Shown: in pieces, positions 9,368-21,019 of the stretch
Layout of the letters: every line of letters starts with the position of its first letter
How positions within the stretch are numbered: the stretch's first letter is position 1
From: Chrysoporthe austroafricana
Taxonomy: Eukaryota > Ascomycota > Sordariomycetes > Diaporthales > Cryphonectriaceae
DNA: 64,000 nucleotides
Reading direction: 5' to 3'
Assembly: GCA_001051155.2 (NCBI GenBank)
Contig: JYIP02000002.1
Location: forward strand, 2,301,583 to 2,365,582
Position numbers and translations under genes: made by a program
Notes under the pieces: generated by a model
Told to the model about the DNA's origin: nothing
Databases searched by the model: none
Seen by the model: only the letters and a program-made list of their open reading frames with translations

Positions 9368-11548
9368 TGTTAAGCGTGGACTTAGTCGAGTATGTATTTA
9401 TCGGATGCGAGAGGAGACATAAATTCATTTGGAGTTGTGTATGCAACTGTAAAGAGGTAATATAGTAAAGAGCACTCAGTCGAATCGACTTCCTTACTGC
9501 GTTGAATGAAGGTGCTTATAGAATGAAACAGGATCTCGACACGAGTTCTAGGGAATCATCTTAGTATTTAATCCCCTTTTCCCCCCTCCGTGATGACTTT
9601 GCGGGCATCACACAAAAGAAGGGGGGGAGGAGGTTGACGAAAAATCCTACCCAAGTTACGTGCCCAAGCTAGATGATAGGCAGTCTTGCATGCCTCATCA
9701 ACTCGCGAGTCTTGAGCTGAGACGTGTCTGGAGCAGGATGGATTTAGCTAGACCGGAACCAGAGTCTTGGGACTGACTGGCGTACTCGGGTTCGTCACGG
9801 TCGTTTCTTTACTGACAGCCCTTCTCAAGGTGTCTGGCCCCTCGACACTGCCTCCTAGCCGGTACGTCATTCTTGGATCGATGGATCGCCAAGAAATTTC
9901 CATTCTCTCCAGTACATATCTCAATAGTCCCAGCATAACCTGCGGTGAAGAAGAGCCGGAGAATGTTTCAGGAGGGCGTGTGGAATTCCCTTCGCGGGTA
10001 GAGACTGTTTAAAGACTAGCGTAGGGCGCAAAGAATAGAGTACGAGAAGGAGGATAGTGAGATTTGAAGCTCCGTTATACTCGAGGAGTTCGCTAGACAT
10101 GAAGGCCCTTATCCTCGTTATCACCTGAACAACAGCTGACATACGAACGTATCCTACCAATCCAGACTCCCGAGCAACCCACCCTGCAGTTGACAGATAT
10201 GCAAGATATAAAAATTCTCCTTACAAAGCTACTAAAGTCTTGCGGAAGGATTGCTGACCTCAATGCAACGAATGAAACAGCTTCGAAGCAGAGGGGTCGT
10301 TGCACAAGGAGGAATCGCCCCCTCGGGTTTTGGCGAAAGACGCGGCACAATGGTATGACTCTTGTACCTGCATATTGATATGACAAAGGGCATCTGACGA
10401 GTCATTAAAGCTGTAACGCTGGGTACTGATCTTCGTCTTGTCGCGTGCGTCAACGGGGCGCATCGTTGTACGCATCGGTCCCGATTGCAGACCGGATGTT
10501 GTGCTACCCCGGCTGCACACATGGTAATCACTCCCTACTTCCTACCCAGCCCTACTTGTGAAGCATCCTTTCGTCCTCTTGAAATGAGATCGCCACACCG
10601 CCCTAGGATTGACATTACTGTAAGTTTAGGTGCGCAGTATGAATGAAGTCCTGGTTGCCAAGTGAAACATTGCTGGAAAGGGGTCGTCTAAATCACAAAC
10701 TCTGCTGTATAATACCAACTAATCCTACTGGATTCTGCTATGATAATGTAACGAGCCACTTCGCCTGAGGGCATTCCTATCTTATGAGCGATTCCGTTAC
10801 AGTCGTAGATGGACCCTCCCACGAGCATATTGTGCTAAAGCTTCGTCGGTCCGAGCATTAGACTCTACATCTAGAATATACTCTCTGATTCTGGTCCCCC
10901 GGTCGCTTTCGGCTCCAGTAGGATGGGCGATGGTGTCGAAAGCCTCCTTAGGGTCCATATATGGACATTATCAGCGAGGGATGACTAAGGCAGGTCTGAA
11001 AGCAGGAAAGGAAGAGGCCAAAATTTTCCATGCGCCTCTTTACTTCTCCTGGTTCAGGATTATCGGTCATAGTGATCCAAATCAACGATAATACATTTTT
11101 GACAGGCCAGCGTGCGCCCCTGTACGTGCAGTCCGAGATAAGCCAATAATGAAGACTGTTGTCATTGCCGGATATAGGCTGAGTCCTGGAGTCATCCCGA
11201 CCCCTGTGTTGCTCGTTCTCCTAGGACTGAGTGTGATTAAGACCTCAGGCAGTGGCAGCAGCCCGCACTTGTTTCTGACCACCCATTGATGCAGATACGT
11301 GATGATGTGCCATTTGCTGAGGCGTGCTTATCTGGGACACCAACGGGAGAGGTGGCAACATTTCTTCCTTTGCCATCATCCTATCACCGTAGACCATTCT
11401 ATGTGCAACCTACAACCTTGAAACTGGTGAGGCGTCTTAAGGAGCAATTTGAGGCCCATGTAACCTAGTAAGCTCTACTTCGCAGTCATACTAAGTTATT
11501 GAAGTAGCTAGAAGTTACTAACAGGTAGCTGCAGAGACTTTTCAGCTG
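9368..11548. other. Gene-free spacer in the redox block
   Basis: About 2.2 kb between the TmpA-like start and the dioxygenase end. A minus-strand stretch at 9748-9951 reads like a terminal exon (possible acceptor TTCACCGCAG, then about 65 codons to a stop), but I found no matching upstream exon or family. The rest shows short unrelated frames only. The segment next to 9368 is the TmpA-like promoter. Confidence 0.35.
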
Positions 11549-12684
11549 TCACAAGCTAGCTGGTAAAGCTGATGAGGATTCATGCATGATGACCTTTTCC
11601 TGACCCCCCGCTCTACCACTGCTAGCCGCAAAGTTGTTGTTCATAGCATTCGCTATGAATTGCCTCCCCGTGATCTCTGGGTACTTCTTCTTTGGCCCCT
11701 GGATTAGAGTGTCCTTGCTCGGCTGGTTGAAGAACGCGATGCTGAAGCGCTCGCCGTAGTAGTCCCCAGGCTCGCAGGGCGCCTTCACACGGTGGAATGT
11801 GGATTTGAACCGGTCGTCAGACCAGCTCATGAGCATATCACCAATGTTACAAATGATTGCCCCCGGTTCGATATTGACCCTGGTCCAAGCATCGCCCAAG
11901 GCAAACTTAGTCACCGTCTCACGGCCGGGACAGATCTCGAGCCCGGTCTGTCCCTCCTGCTGAAAGAGCAAAGTCACTAGACCCCAGTCTGCGTGGGCTC
12001 CAGCCCTGTGGTATATCTTGCCATCGTTGGTTTCCGGGGTGGGAAAGTAATGCAGAAGGCGCATGGTATTCTGGCATGTTGGGTCGGAAGGGTCGTGTGA
12101 TTTGAGGAAGTAGTCGTCAGGAAAGCCTAGACCCCGTGCGAGACAGACCATCAGCCTGTTAGAAACCCCCTGAACGCAATGCATGAATCTCAGACAATTG
12201 TCTCTGAAGCCAGGGAGGTGCTGGTCGCTCATCCACATGCTGGTATCGCCGTCTGGGCCCTTTCCGCCAGTGAGCATATTCTCGCCGAATTGCAGCTGGT
12301 ATGACTCCTTCATATCGGCCGCACCGGTCGAGGGCCGAATCTGAGAGTTTTTCTCCCAGCCCACATTTTGCGGGTTCCACGACACGGTGGCCTTCACATC
12401 ATCTGGAAGGGCGAAGAAGGATTCTGATGTGGCGAAGATGGCCTTAATCTGCTCTGGCGTGATACCATGGTCAACAATAGAGAAGAAACCGACATTTTCG
12501 GCGGCATTGCAGATTTCGGCGGTGATCTCGTCGACCCTGTCGTCGAAATCGCGAAGGGAGATCTGAGCAAACTGTTAGTAAGGGGTGCTGAAGTACAAAG
12601 AAGACTGGAAAGATCGTTCAGCCGCTGCGGTCATAGTTCCTTGCTCACCTTGGGGATCTTGCGATCCACGTATGTAGTAGCCAT
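11549..12684 (-). CDS. 2-oxoglutarate/Fe(II)-dependent dioxygenase, isopenicillin-N-synthase-like (349 aa, 2 exons)
   Basis: Exons 12684-12649 (36 nt) and 12562-11549, with an 85-nt intron (GTGAGC...TTGCTCAG); total 350 codons. The short first exon encodes MATTYVDRKIPK, continuing into ISLRDFDDRVDEITAEICNAAENVGFFSIVDHG, the DIOX_N domain signature. The catalytic core shows the iron triad HxD at His202/Asp204 (GAHADWG) and the distal His269 (STFHRV), plus the 2-oxoglutarate-binding pair RxS at Arg284/Ser286 (ERFSIAFF). Length and order match soluble fungal 2OG oxygenases of the IPNS-like class. These oxidise small molecules, often in secondary metabolism; the substrate is not predictable. It lies in tandem with two other minus-strand redox genes. 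Confidence 0.9.
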
Positions 12685-14504
12685 GGTTTATGCTCGACCA
12701 CTCGAAACCCCCGGTGCTCTTTCAAAAACTCGACAAACGAGATTGGCAACCCTTAAGTTCGAGCACGTCTGGTTTTGTTGGCGAAGGCGTTGAGGTCCGT
12801 CAGCATGAGAACTACGGGCAGCTGTTTGCGGGGATGCCGGTAGCTTTTGAACTTGGAGGTCTCACGCAGCTATCCTTCCCGCTCTACATTGATAAGCTGC
12901 CAATGACTGGCAATGGTGGTGGCTCCTCGGCCACCTCCGACGATACACAAGTTAGTTTCTGGCAATGGACTCCCAACAACTTACCGGTCCACAGCCCCGA
13001 TTTGCAATACAAAACATCTTTGATACTGTCTATCTTCGGTATTAAATTGATTGTGGTTGGCTGTGACCGGAAGTGACCGGGGTTATCTCAGGACAAGCTC
13101 TTGGAATCATTATCAATCGCTAACAATCGGGCAGTTCAAGGGATCCGCACCGTCCACCTGGTGCTCATGAATTGTGTTGTTTGAAAGCCCGTAGACTCTC
13201 ATGTTTTACGCTGTCGTAAGTGCTGAGGAATTTCCCAAATCCCTTGAGCGGCTCCCAAGCTTAGGTTGATCGCTCACCCACCAGCTCCGGTTATAAATAT
13301 GGTACATGATAGACCCGCTCGGGGTGAGACAGTTCACGAGTTAGTTAGTCAAACCATGGTCACCGTATGAAATTGCCTCTAGCTCGGGGCTGTGATCGGT
13401 CGATGCCAGCGTAACTAGTGCTGCCCCTATTGTTTCGTCGAGCTTCACGTTTCTATCTGAGGTCTGTTGCTGGTCTATTGTGAAAATTCAGAGGTCTGGT
13501 ATCACCAAAGAGAAAGATACGGACAGCATCTCTCTTCGTCTCAAATGCTGCGATGCAATTTTCTTTGTAAAGAGACGCAACGCCAATCCAATGCCACTCT
13601 AACGAGGGACGGAGTACTATCAGTAATCGGAACTAAATATGCCCAACTGTCACTCGTGAGGTCGGCTATCTAAATGTTTTCTCACTTCTCTCGATGCACC
13701 ATGTAGAATGGATTGGGCAGTTGTTTTATATTTGCTACTGGGTTGATAGTGACGAACAGCCTATGGCTGGCAGCGCGCTGAGACTTAAGCTCAACGACCT
13801 CACGGACCAAATATTTCCAGCAATTTTCGAGGCCTATACTTCTGCCACGTTGTTCTCGCTCGTCAAGTAGCGATTACAAGCTCGGAACTGATTTTGACCG
13901 TGGCTACGGGGATATAGATTTTTACTGAAGGCCCGGTTTCATCAGTAATGCTACAAAATCCATGATGAGTAAAACCTTCCTCTTTAGCTGGCGTCTGGGG
14001 GACCGAGAAGGAAGGTGGCCGGACAGGGCCTCGGTAAGGTAAGCCAGTCTGCAGTTGTGACTATCATCGAATGATTATGTTCTATGATTCAGTCATACAT
14101 GAGAATGAAAAGATTGCAAGTCCACATTTTTGGTTGACGAGGCTATTCTCTTTGTGGAAGACTTTCAAGTCTGGTGTAATATTTCTGCCAAAGACTGGAA
14201 GGGTCTACACAATTGCAAGCGACTTTTCTATCAAAAGTATTAAGAACAAGAAACTTCTTCGAGGAAGATAGCGCTCCTAGCCGAATACTTGTATCTTCGT
14301 TTAGAAGAGGAGAGAATACATTAAAACTTCCAAAGTCGCAATATTAACGAGTCATGATCCAAGTGTTTTCAGCTGCGCCTGTTCATGTTGATTCCTAACT
14401 GTTTTTCTTGTTCGGTATATTTATCCAGGTAGTCGCTTATAAGCCAGACCATCAATTCTCTCTCTTTCATGCTACTTCCCTCTTTCTTTTTCGTCTTCTC
14501 TTTA

Positions 14505-14560
<56 letters not shown>

Positions 14561-14570
14561 CTTTTTTTTT

Positions 14571-14660
<90 letters not shown>

Positions 14661-14661
14661 N

Positions 14662-14741
<80 letters not shown>

Positions 14742-15207
14742 GTTTTTCTTTTTTTGTTTCAATCTCCAAGGAGCTTGGAGGAGTCGCCGGGGCTGCTGTG
14801 AGGGTTAGGGCTGCTATGTAGGCGGCCTCTCCACTTGCCAAAGATGATGGCTGCAAGTTGTGGCTGGCTTGTCGGCGGGCCGTAGCGGCACCTTCCACAT
14901 ACAGCGTAGCACGCCGTGCTTATTTGCTGCGGCAACCTTAACTCGGAGTAAACTCCACGTACGACGGGGCATTTGCTTATCCAGAGGGTCCTTGCGCATC
15001 TCGTCATCCGCCACTGATATCGTCTTTTTGATCCGAGCGAGTGCGAGCCGTCTTTTGCCCCTGTCGATGTCGTATGTGGCCCCAGGTGAGTGAGTCCTAT
15101 AAGTCAATCCCCTTCTCCTGTACCCCTGAGCCACAACCGGTGGCCACACTCCGCCTCCATCGTGACGATCTGCACCGTACGGTCATCCACCGTCTCTTCA
15201 AGTGATC
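12685..15207. other. Intergenic region with divergent promoters and a poly-T tract
   Basis: About 2.5 kb between the divergently transcribed dioxygenase and S28 peptidase. It includes a possible spurious + frame (12690-13076), featureless AT-rich DNA at 13400-14500, the long poly-T tract (separate entry) and, at 14750-15200, the likely promoter and leader of the peptidase gene. Confidence 0.4.
14510..14740. repeat. ~230-nt poly-T tract containing one N
   Basis: Almost uninterrupted T from 14510 to 14740, broken only by C at 14561 and 14572, an N at 14661 and a G at 14662. Such a homopolymer is hard to sequence, and the single N marks a join or unresolved base, so true length and even local contiguity are uncertain. 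Read on the other strand it is poly-A and could be the tail of a retroposed element, but no element body is recognisable next to it. Frames running through it (poly-Phe or poly-Lys) are not genes. Confidence 0.9.
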
Positions 15208-17051
15208 ATGGCGTGGAAAGACCTGCTTGTTGCCGCTCTAGGTCTCGGCGTTGTCGATGCCTTGCGGACAAAGTTCACGGTCAGCGAGCTCCAGGCGATC
15301 GCAGACAGGGCCGCGGCGCAAGAAAGCGACTATCGGCAAATATCAGGCCGAAATCTCGCGGGTGGACTTCACGCCCGTGAGGCTGCCGATACCGATCCGA
15401 GTCTGTTGTATCCGGCATACAATCTCAGCGTGCCTATTGACCATTTTCATAATGACTCGATATACGAACCTCATGTGCGTGTGCCCTTCTTCTGCCCTCT
15501 TTCTAGTCTGTGTCTGGCGGCGGTCTTGCTCGGAGCCCGCCCCAGCCAGCCCCGGCGGGATCATCTGAACTCGGACTGCGTAAGAAATACGTCTTGTACT
15601 CTCGCTGATCCTAGGCATAGACCAATGGCACTTTCAATCTCAGATACTGGTTCGACGCAAGCCACTACCAAGAAGGCGGACCCGTCATAGTCCTCCAAAG
15701 TGGCGAGGACACTGGTGTTGATCGCTTGCCGTATCTGCAGAAGGGCATTGTATCCATTCTTGCTAATGCCACCGGCGGACTGGGTGTTATTCTGGAACAT
15801 CGCTATTATGGAACAAGCTTTCCCGTTCCGGACCTCAGCACGGAGAACTTGCGTTTCCTGACGACCGATCAAGCCTTGGCAGACATGGTGTACTTTGCAA
15901 AGAATGTCAAGTTTGAAGGGCTGGAGGACCTCAATCTCACGTCCCCCAACGTGCCGTACATCGCGTACGGAGGAAGCTACGCGGGCGCTTTTGTCGCGTT
16001 CTTGCGCAAGCTGTACCCGGACGTCTACTGGGGAGCCATCTCAAGTTCCGGGGTGACGGAGGCGATTTACGACTACTGGCAATACTACGAGGCGGCCCAG
16101 CTATTTGCTCCTGGGGACTGTGCCACCAATACGCAGAAGCTCACAAATGTTGTCGACAACATCCTCATCGGCAAGAACGGGACGGATTACGTGCAGCAGC
16201 TGAAGGACGCATTCGGGCTCGGCAATGTTACGCGCAGTGATGACTTTGCAAACGCGATCACGTTAGGGATCAGCGAGCTGCAGAATACGAATTGGGACCC
16301 AGCTGTGAACGACACGACGTACGGCACATACTGCGATGCCGTGAGCAGTACCAGCCTGCTATACAACACCACGGCCTCGAAACAGAGCGAGGTCGTCGCG
16401 CTGCTGCAGGCCGCTGGGTACGGTAACGAGACGTCTGCCCTCACGGGGCCAATGCTCAACTACATCGGCTTTGTGGGCGATGAGGTCGTCAGCACGTGCG
16501 CTGAAGAAGGCGTGACGCAAGACCAGTGCCTCACAAACTTCAACTCGACCTTCTACGAGCTAGACGATATCAGCCAGACCTGGCGATCCTGGCCGTACCA
16601 GTACTGCTTCGAATGGGGCTACCTCCAAACGGGCTCGGGTGTGCCGAAGGACCAGCTGCCGCTCATCTCGCGCCTGATCAACCTCAACTACACATCGGTC
16701 ATATGCAAGGAGGCCTTCAACATCACGACCCCTTCGGATATCGAGCGGATCAACAAGTGGGGCGGGTTCAACATCTCTTACCCGCGCCTTGCCATCATCG
16801 GTGGACAGCATGATCCTTGGCGCCAGGCGACCCCGCTTGCAATCGGGCTGCCCAACAGGACCTCGACGACGGACGAACCTGTCCACCTCATCCCAGATGC
16901 AGTGCACCATTGGGACGAGAACGGCTTGTTTCCCAACGAGACGACAGCCACCCTCCCGCCGGCGACGATCAAGGACGTCCAGGCCGAGGAGGTCCAGTTC
17001 GTCAAGGCCTGGCTGGAAGAGTGGAAGCAGGCGCAGAGTACGGCTGCATAG
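15208..17051 (+). CDS. Secreted serine peptidase, family S28 (lysosomal Pro-Xaa carboxypeptidase-like, 565 aa, 2 exons)
   Basis: Exons 15208-15474 and 15621-17051, intron 146 nt (GTGCGT...GCATAG, branch CTGAT); 566 codons including the stop. The N-terminus is a signal peptide (LLVAALGLGVVDA). Across the splice the protein reads VPIDHFHNDSIYEPH then TNGTFNLRYWFDASHY, the conserved S28 entry segment, followed by ILEHRYYGTSFP. The catalytic Ser is Ser208 in GGSYAGA; the Asp is near 487 (GGQHDPW) and the His at 518 or 519 (AVHHWDENG). More than ten N-glycosylation sequons fit an extracellular or vacuolar enzyme. S28 peptidases cleave after proline, often at acidic pH, and serve nutrition in moulds. 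The intron is open in the upstream frame, so unspliced translation would stop at 15688. Confidence 0.93.
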
Positions 17052-17834
17052 AGGCTTATTGGCTAGGGACGTGTGTACTAACCAAGTTACAGGTATGACG
17101 AGGCAGGGCACGGTGGAGGAGCTGTTGGAGCTGTAGCGAGGCAGACGATGCTAACGGCGATGCTAACGGTCTGATCTGTGCCGATTGGTCTCCCTGTATC
17201 ACGGGTTGTGGGCATTGTCATGATAGTCTGGTAGGGCTGAGATCGCAGTCAGAGGATAATAATTGAAGCCATCTCGCGTGTGCTGCTCTGATGTCCATAT
17301 GCTTTGCTCTATCTTTGTCTGCTCTGTGCTGATTTGTTGGACTTTTGTTCTCATGTTTATACCTCTAGTCTGACGGGTGGCTGGGCTAGGGACTTGTTGA
17401 TTGGTGGGGGGGCTCTTTTTTTCTTTTTGGAGCTAAGGAGGGGGGGGGGGCGGGGAGCGTTGAATCAAATTTTAGCGTGGTCTGGCAGAGGTGGTCCAAG
17501 CTCTCTCAGATTCCTTGCCAGCCAGGCGCGACTCAGCTCGGCTGGACGACGCGATAGAGCGCACCTGCAAGCAAAAAAACTGACCGGCGTCGACCACTCT
17601 CCATCGAACCACTGCTCGCTCCTCAGGACTATTATATCATCCATCTGAACCCATCTGTCTTCCAATCCAGCCTCGAGACCTTCATATCATACAGTGACCA
17701 GTTGACACACGTCGCGAGCTCCGCTGAGGCGGCCCTGAGTGCCTCCGCTCCCTCGCTTCGGACGAAGTCGAGAACTGGCGTCCTCGTCGTGACATCTACT
17801 CAGTTTCCCTGTTGAACAGTTCTCGCATGCGACG
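17052..17834. other. Intergenic: S28 3' end and SFH1 promoter
   Basis: Tandem spacer of 783 nt. It has G-rich and T-rich runs at 17405-17455 (about ten consecutive G) and a C/T-rich leader before the SFH1 ATG. No gene seen. Confidence 0.4.
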
Positions 17835-19711
17835 ATGGCGGCCACAAAAGAAGAGCCGCAGGCTTTCTTCTCGACCTACGCGCCTCGTTTGCGCACCTAT
17901 AACAACACCCTCTTGACACCCGTCCTGCCCTCCTCGCAACCGGCCGGCCCCCTCTCTCGCACCACCAAGCGAGGTACCACGATAATCAACTACGCAGAAG
18001 ATGGCTATGACCTGGAGGAGTCAGATTCGGACGATCGGCGGCGGCCGACCGGCCTGCGCAGCTTGCGACGCGAGGACAGCACCACAAAAGTCGATCCAAG
18101 CGACAAGGTCAACAAGGAAACGTCAGAGCCCGTCGAGATGCAGGGCATATACCGCGAGTGGATGAACAAGTCGAAGCAGGGCCTCTCCGACATGCAGAGC
18201 TTTGCGCAGGCGTGTCTGCCCCTCACCCTCATACCTATTCGCATCGACCTCGACATTCCAGCCTTCATCCCTCAGCCGGCGCATCCCCTCCCGCCCCAGG
18301 GCGCGCTCGGGATCGATTACAATGCGCCGCAGTACAAGATGGGCGAGATGACGCTTCCATACAGACTCAAGGATACGTTTTTATGGAACCTCCACGAGAC
18401 CCTGATAACGACAGACCAGTTCGCTGCGACGCTCGTCCAAGACCTCGACCTTCCCCCGACCCACAGACAACAGTTCGTCACAGAGATCAGCAAGCAGATC
18501 CGTACGCAGCTGGAGGAGTACGCAGGGGTCGCTCTGCATCCGCTGTTTCACTCCCACACATCCTCGACCGAGCCAGCGCAACGACAAAGCGGGACGAGCA
18601 TACCTGCGACACCCATACCGGCAGCATCGGGCTCTAACGGCGCCGACACCCCTGTGCGGAGTGGCTTGCCTCACCTCCCAGCGACTCCTTCGAGGCTCTC
18701 GATCTCGACGCCTGGCCCGACTGCGACGTCTGCGCCGGCACAGGGAGCTACGACCGAGGTTACTGCGACCGCAGAGCACGTCTCAGCCGACTCGGACGAA
18801 CTGAACCCCGACGACACCTACCGCTGTATCATCAATCTGACCATTAACCTTGGGAACCAGCTCTACTCTGACAAGTTCGAATGGTCTCTGCTACACCCGC
18901 CGGGTACGGCTGAGGCATTCTCCAAGCAGACGTGCGCCGACCTCGGCCTCACTGGCGAATGGGTACCAGCAATGACGCATGCCATCTACGAAGCGGTCTT
19001 ACGGCTGAAGAAGGAAGCGTGTGAATCTGGTGGTGTGATATCAGGGTGGGTAGGCGCCACCGCGATGAACGCAAACGACTTCCCCAATGATGCGGCAATT
19101 ACCGCACATGGAGAGCGTGCGGGCTGGCGGTACGACCCGGAGCACCTTGCAGATGAGTGGGAGCCCAAGATCGAGATTCTCAGCAAGGAGGAGATTGAGA
19201 AGCGAGAAGGAGACCGCGAGCGGCAGATCAGGCGGTTGCGCAGAGAGACGGCGCGGTTCTCAAGCAACGCGGGCATGATAGGCGGTGTGCCCTCGGGCTT
19301 CGGCTTTGCTGGCCTTATCGAGCAGGAAGAGGAGAGAATGGGCCGTGGAGAGCGGAGCAAGAAGAAGAAGCGGTTCAGAAGTCTGTCGCCGCTGGCGCGG
19401 GCGGGGACGCCCGGCGGCAGATTCACGCCTGATGTCGGCGGTGGATACGGTGGTGGCGGCGCGCTCGCAGAACATGAGCGGTTCACATGGCGTTGCAGCC
19501 ATTGTGAGATCTGGGGTACGAGTGTCTGGGCTGTCCGCGACGGGCCTCGTGGACCTAGGGTGAGTCCTCCGTTGAAGGTTCGTTACTCGGGATATCCAAC
19601 TGACCCCCCTTGCAGTCATTGTGCAACAATTGTGGTTTCTTATACGAACGAGATCGCAAGCTTCCGAGATGGACCAAGGGTCTGCACTCGAAAGACCTGC
19701 GGCCGGCGTAG
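17835..19711 (+). CDS. SFH1: SNF5-family chromatin remodelling subunit SFH1 (606 aa, 2 exons)
   Basis: Exons 17835-19559 and 19616-19711, intron 56 nt (GTGAGT...TTGCAG); 607 codons. The SNF5/INI1 repeats are clear: the first about residues 130-235 (LIPIRIDLDIPAF ... YRLKDTFLWNLHETLIT) and the second about 328-395 (YRCIINLTINLGNQLYSDKFEW ... LRLKKEA). A Ser/Thr/Pro linker separates them. A basic, charged stretch (about 440-520) leads to a C-terminal GATA-like zinc finger, CSHC before the intron and CNNC after it, so the second exon completes the metal site. SFH1/SNF5 is a core subunit of RSC or SWI/SNF ATP-dependent nucleosome remodellers in the nucleus. Which complex this paralogue serves is not certain from sequence. 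Ignoring the intron extends the frame to 20015 with meaningless sequence. Confidence 0.92.
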
Positions 19712-21019
19712 ACAAAGGTTGAATGGGCGGTTGGTGCTCAGGCGTTGGAGTATACTAATCATGGAAATGTCGTGGGTCAGGTGTCAGGTGGATCTGAAGG
19801 AGCTGCTTGAAGCTGGAGGTGTATCTTGCTCCTGTACGATTAGGCGCTCGTGCTATATCTTCTGCTACGGAGTTGTCCCAGGGACCGGCTCGTATATCAC
19901 CATCTGCAGTGAAGACAGATTCTCAGGCCTGCAGAACGTCGGTCGTTTTCACTCAAAAGTAAGATATCAATCCCTTGATACCTCCTCAGGAGGTGTATGG
20001 ACGGTGATGCCGTGAAAGGCTTGCAATATACGGGGAGGGCGCTCGAGTATCCGCATACGGGTTTTTCGGCCGATGGGTAGAAGCGGCCCAAGCTTAAGAC
20101 CAACGCGCCAAACGCCTCGTCCCTATTCTAGAACGACCCCAGTGCACGGCGGACCATAAACCACCAACGCGCCCTGATTGTGTCAAGGGAGTGTAAGATA
20201 TGAACATGAAGCGAGTTTTGATCCTTGCGATCTCAGCATGTAGAGACGCTGCAAGCCGACTCAGGCCCACGGCAAATGCAAGGCCCACCAACTCATTAAC
20301 ACCGCCGTGAGACACGACCGTGCTAGACTTGAGCTACTCAAATTGGTTTTCGGGCTGGGAAGTGACCGTTAAAAAGATCCATCGAGAGCACTATTGAAAA
20401 TCCCTTCGTATGCTCCTTAGGTGATGGCTGCAATCCGTGCCCTTATGATGTGTAGCACCCTTCCCTTAACGCTCATCTACCTTGAACAAAGACGCAATCC
20501 GAGATGTGAAGTCGGGCTGGCAAAATGATTTTGGGTGCGATTGTGCAAAGCACCCGTCTTAACCGACCGTCACGCCATCCAGGCTTCCTTTTGCCGAGGA
20601 GGTCGGGAGATGCAGAGCGCAGCCCTCGAGATCATACGATGCGTTCCACCACGAGACCTGAAGGGCCCCAGAGACGGGATCCACAACTACACGACCATGG
20701 AGTTCCGAGGAGGCAAGAAATAAGATGGCGGCATGAGATCACGCTGTGAAATGGACTCGTTCTCCTGTCACATGAAGACGCACCATCCGGCCGAGGTGGC
20801 CGCCGCGTTGAGCTACCCGACACGAGGTAGGCGTTATGATGGTCTTTCGTGACTCTACTGACACGTTATCTGTACATCGAAGATGATGGTAACAAAAGGG
20901 CCTATCTGGCAAGTTCTTAGGGATGCAACATCGCTACAGGGGCATGGAAAGCGGGATGATTTGGTTCATGATCTCATTATTGGCTACGCCGAGTTCCGAC
21001 TCGGCCCTGCGTGGTAAAT
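19712..21019. other. Convergent gene-free interval
   Basis: About 1.3 kb between the ends of SFH1 (+) and the ferric reductase (-). It should hold both 3' UTRs. Only short frames are present and nothing repetitive was seen. Confidence 0.4.

Noticed and set aside
12690..13076. 128-codon + frame upstream of the dioxygenase
   Set aside because: It overlaps the divergent promoter, has no recognisable domain and a weak start; treated as chance.
14408..14898. Frames of poly-Phe (+) and poly-Lys (-)
   Set aside because: They are translations of the poly-T homopolymer that contains an N; not genes.
17835..20015. Unspliced 726-codon reading of SFH1
   Set aside because: Sequence after 19559 is intron and 3' UTR read in a wrong frame; splicing completes the CxxC...CxxC zinc finger and ends at 19711.
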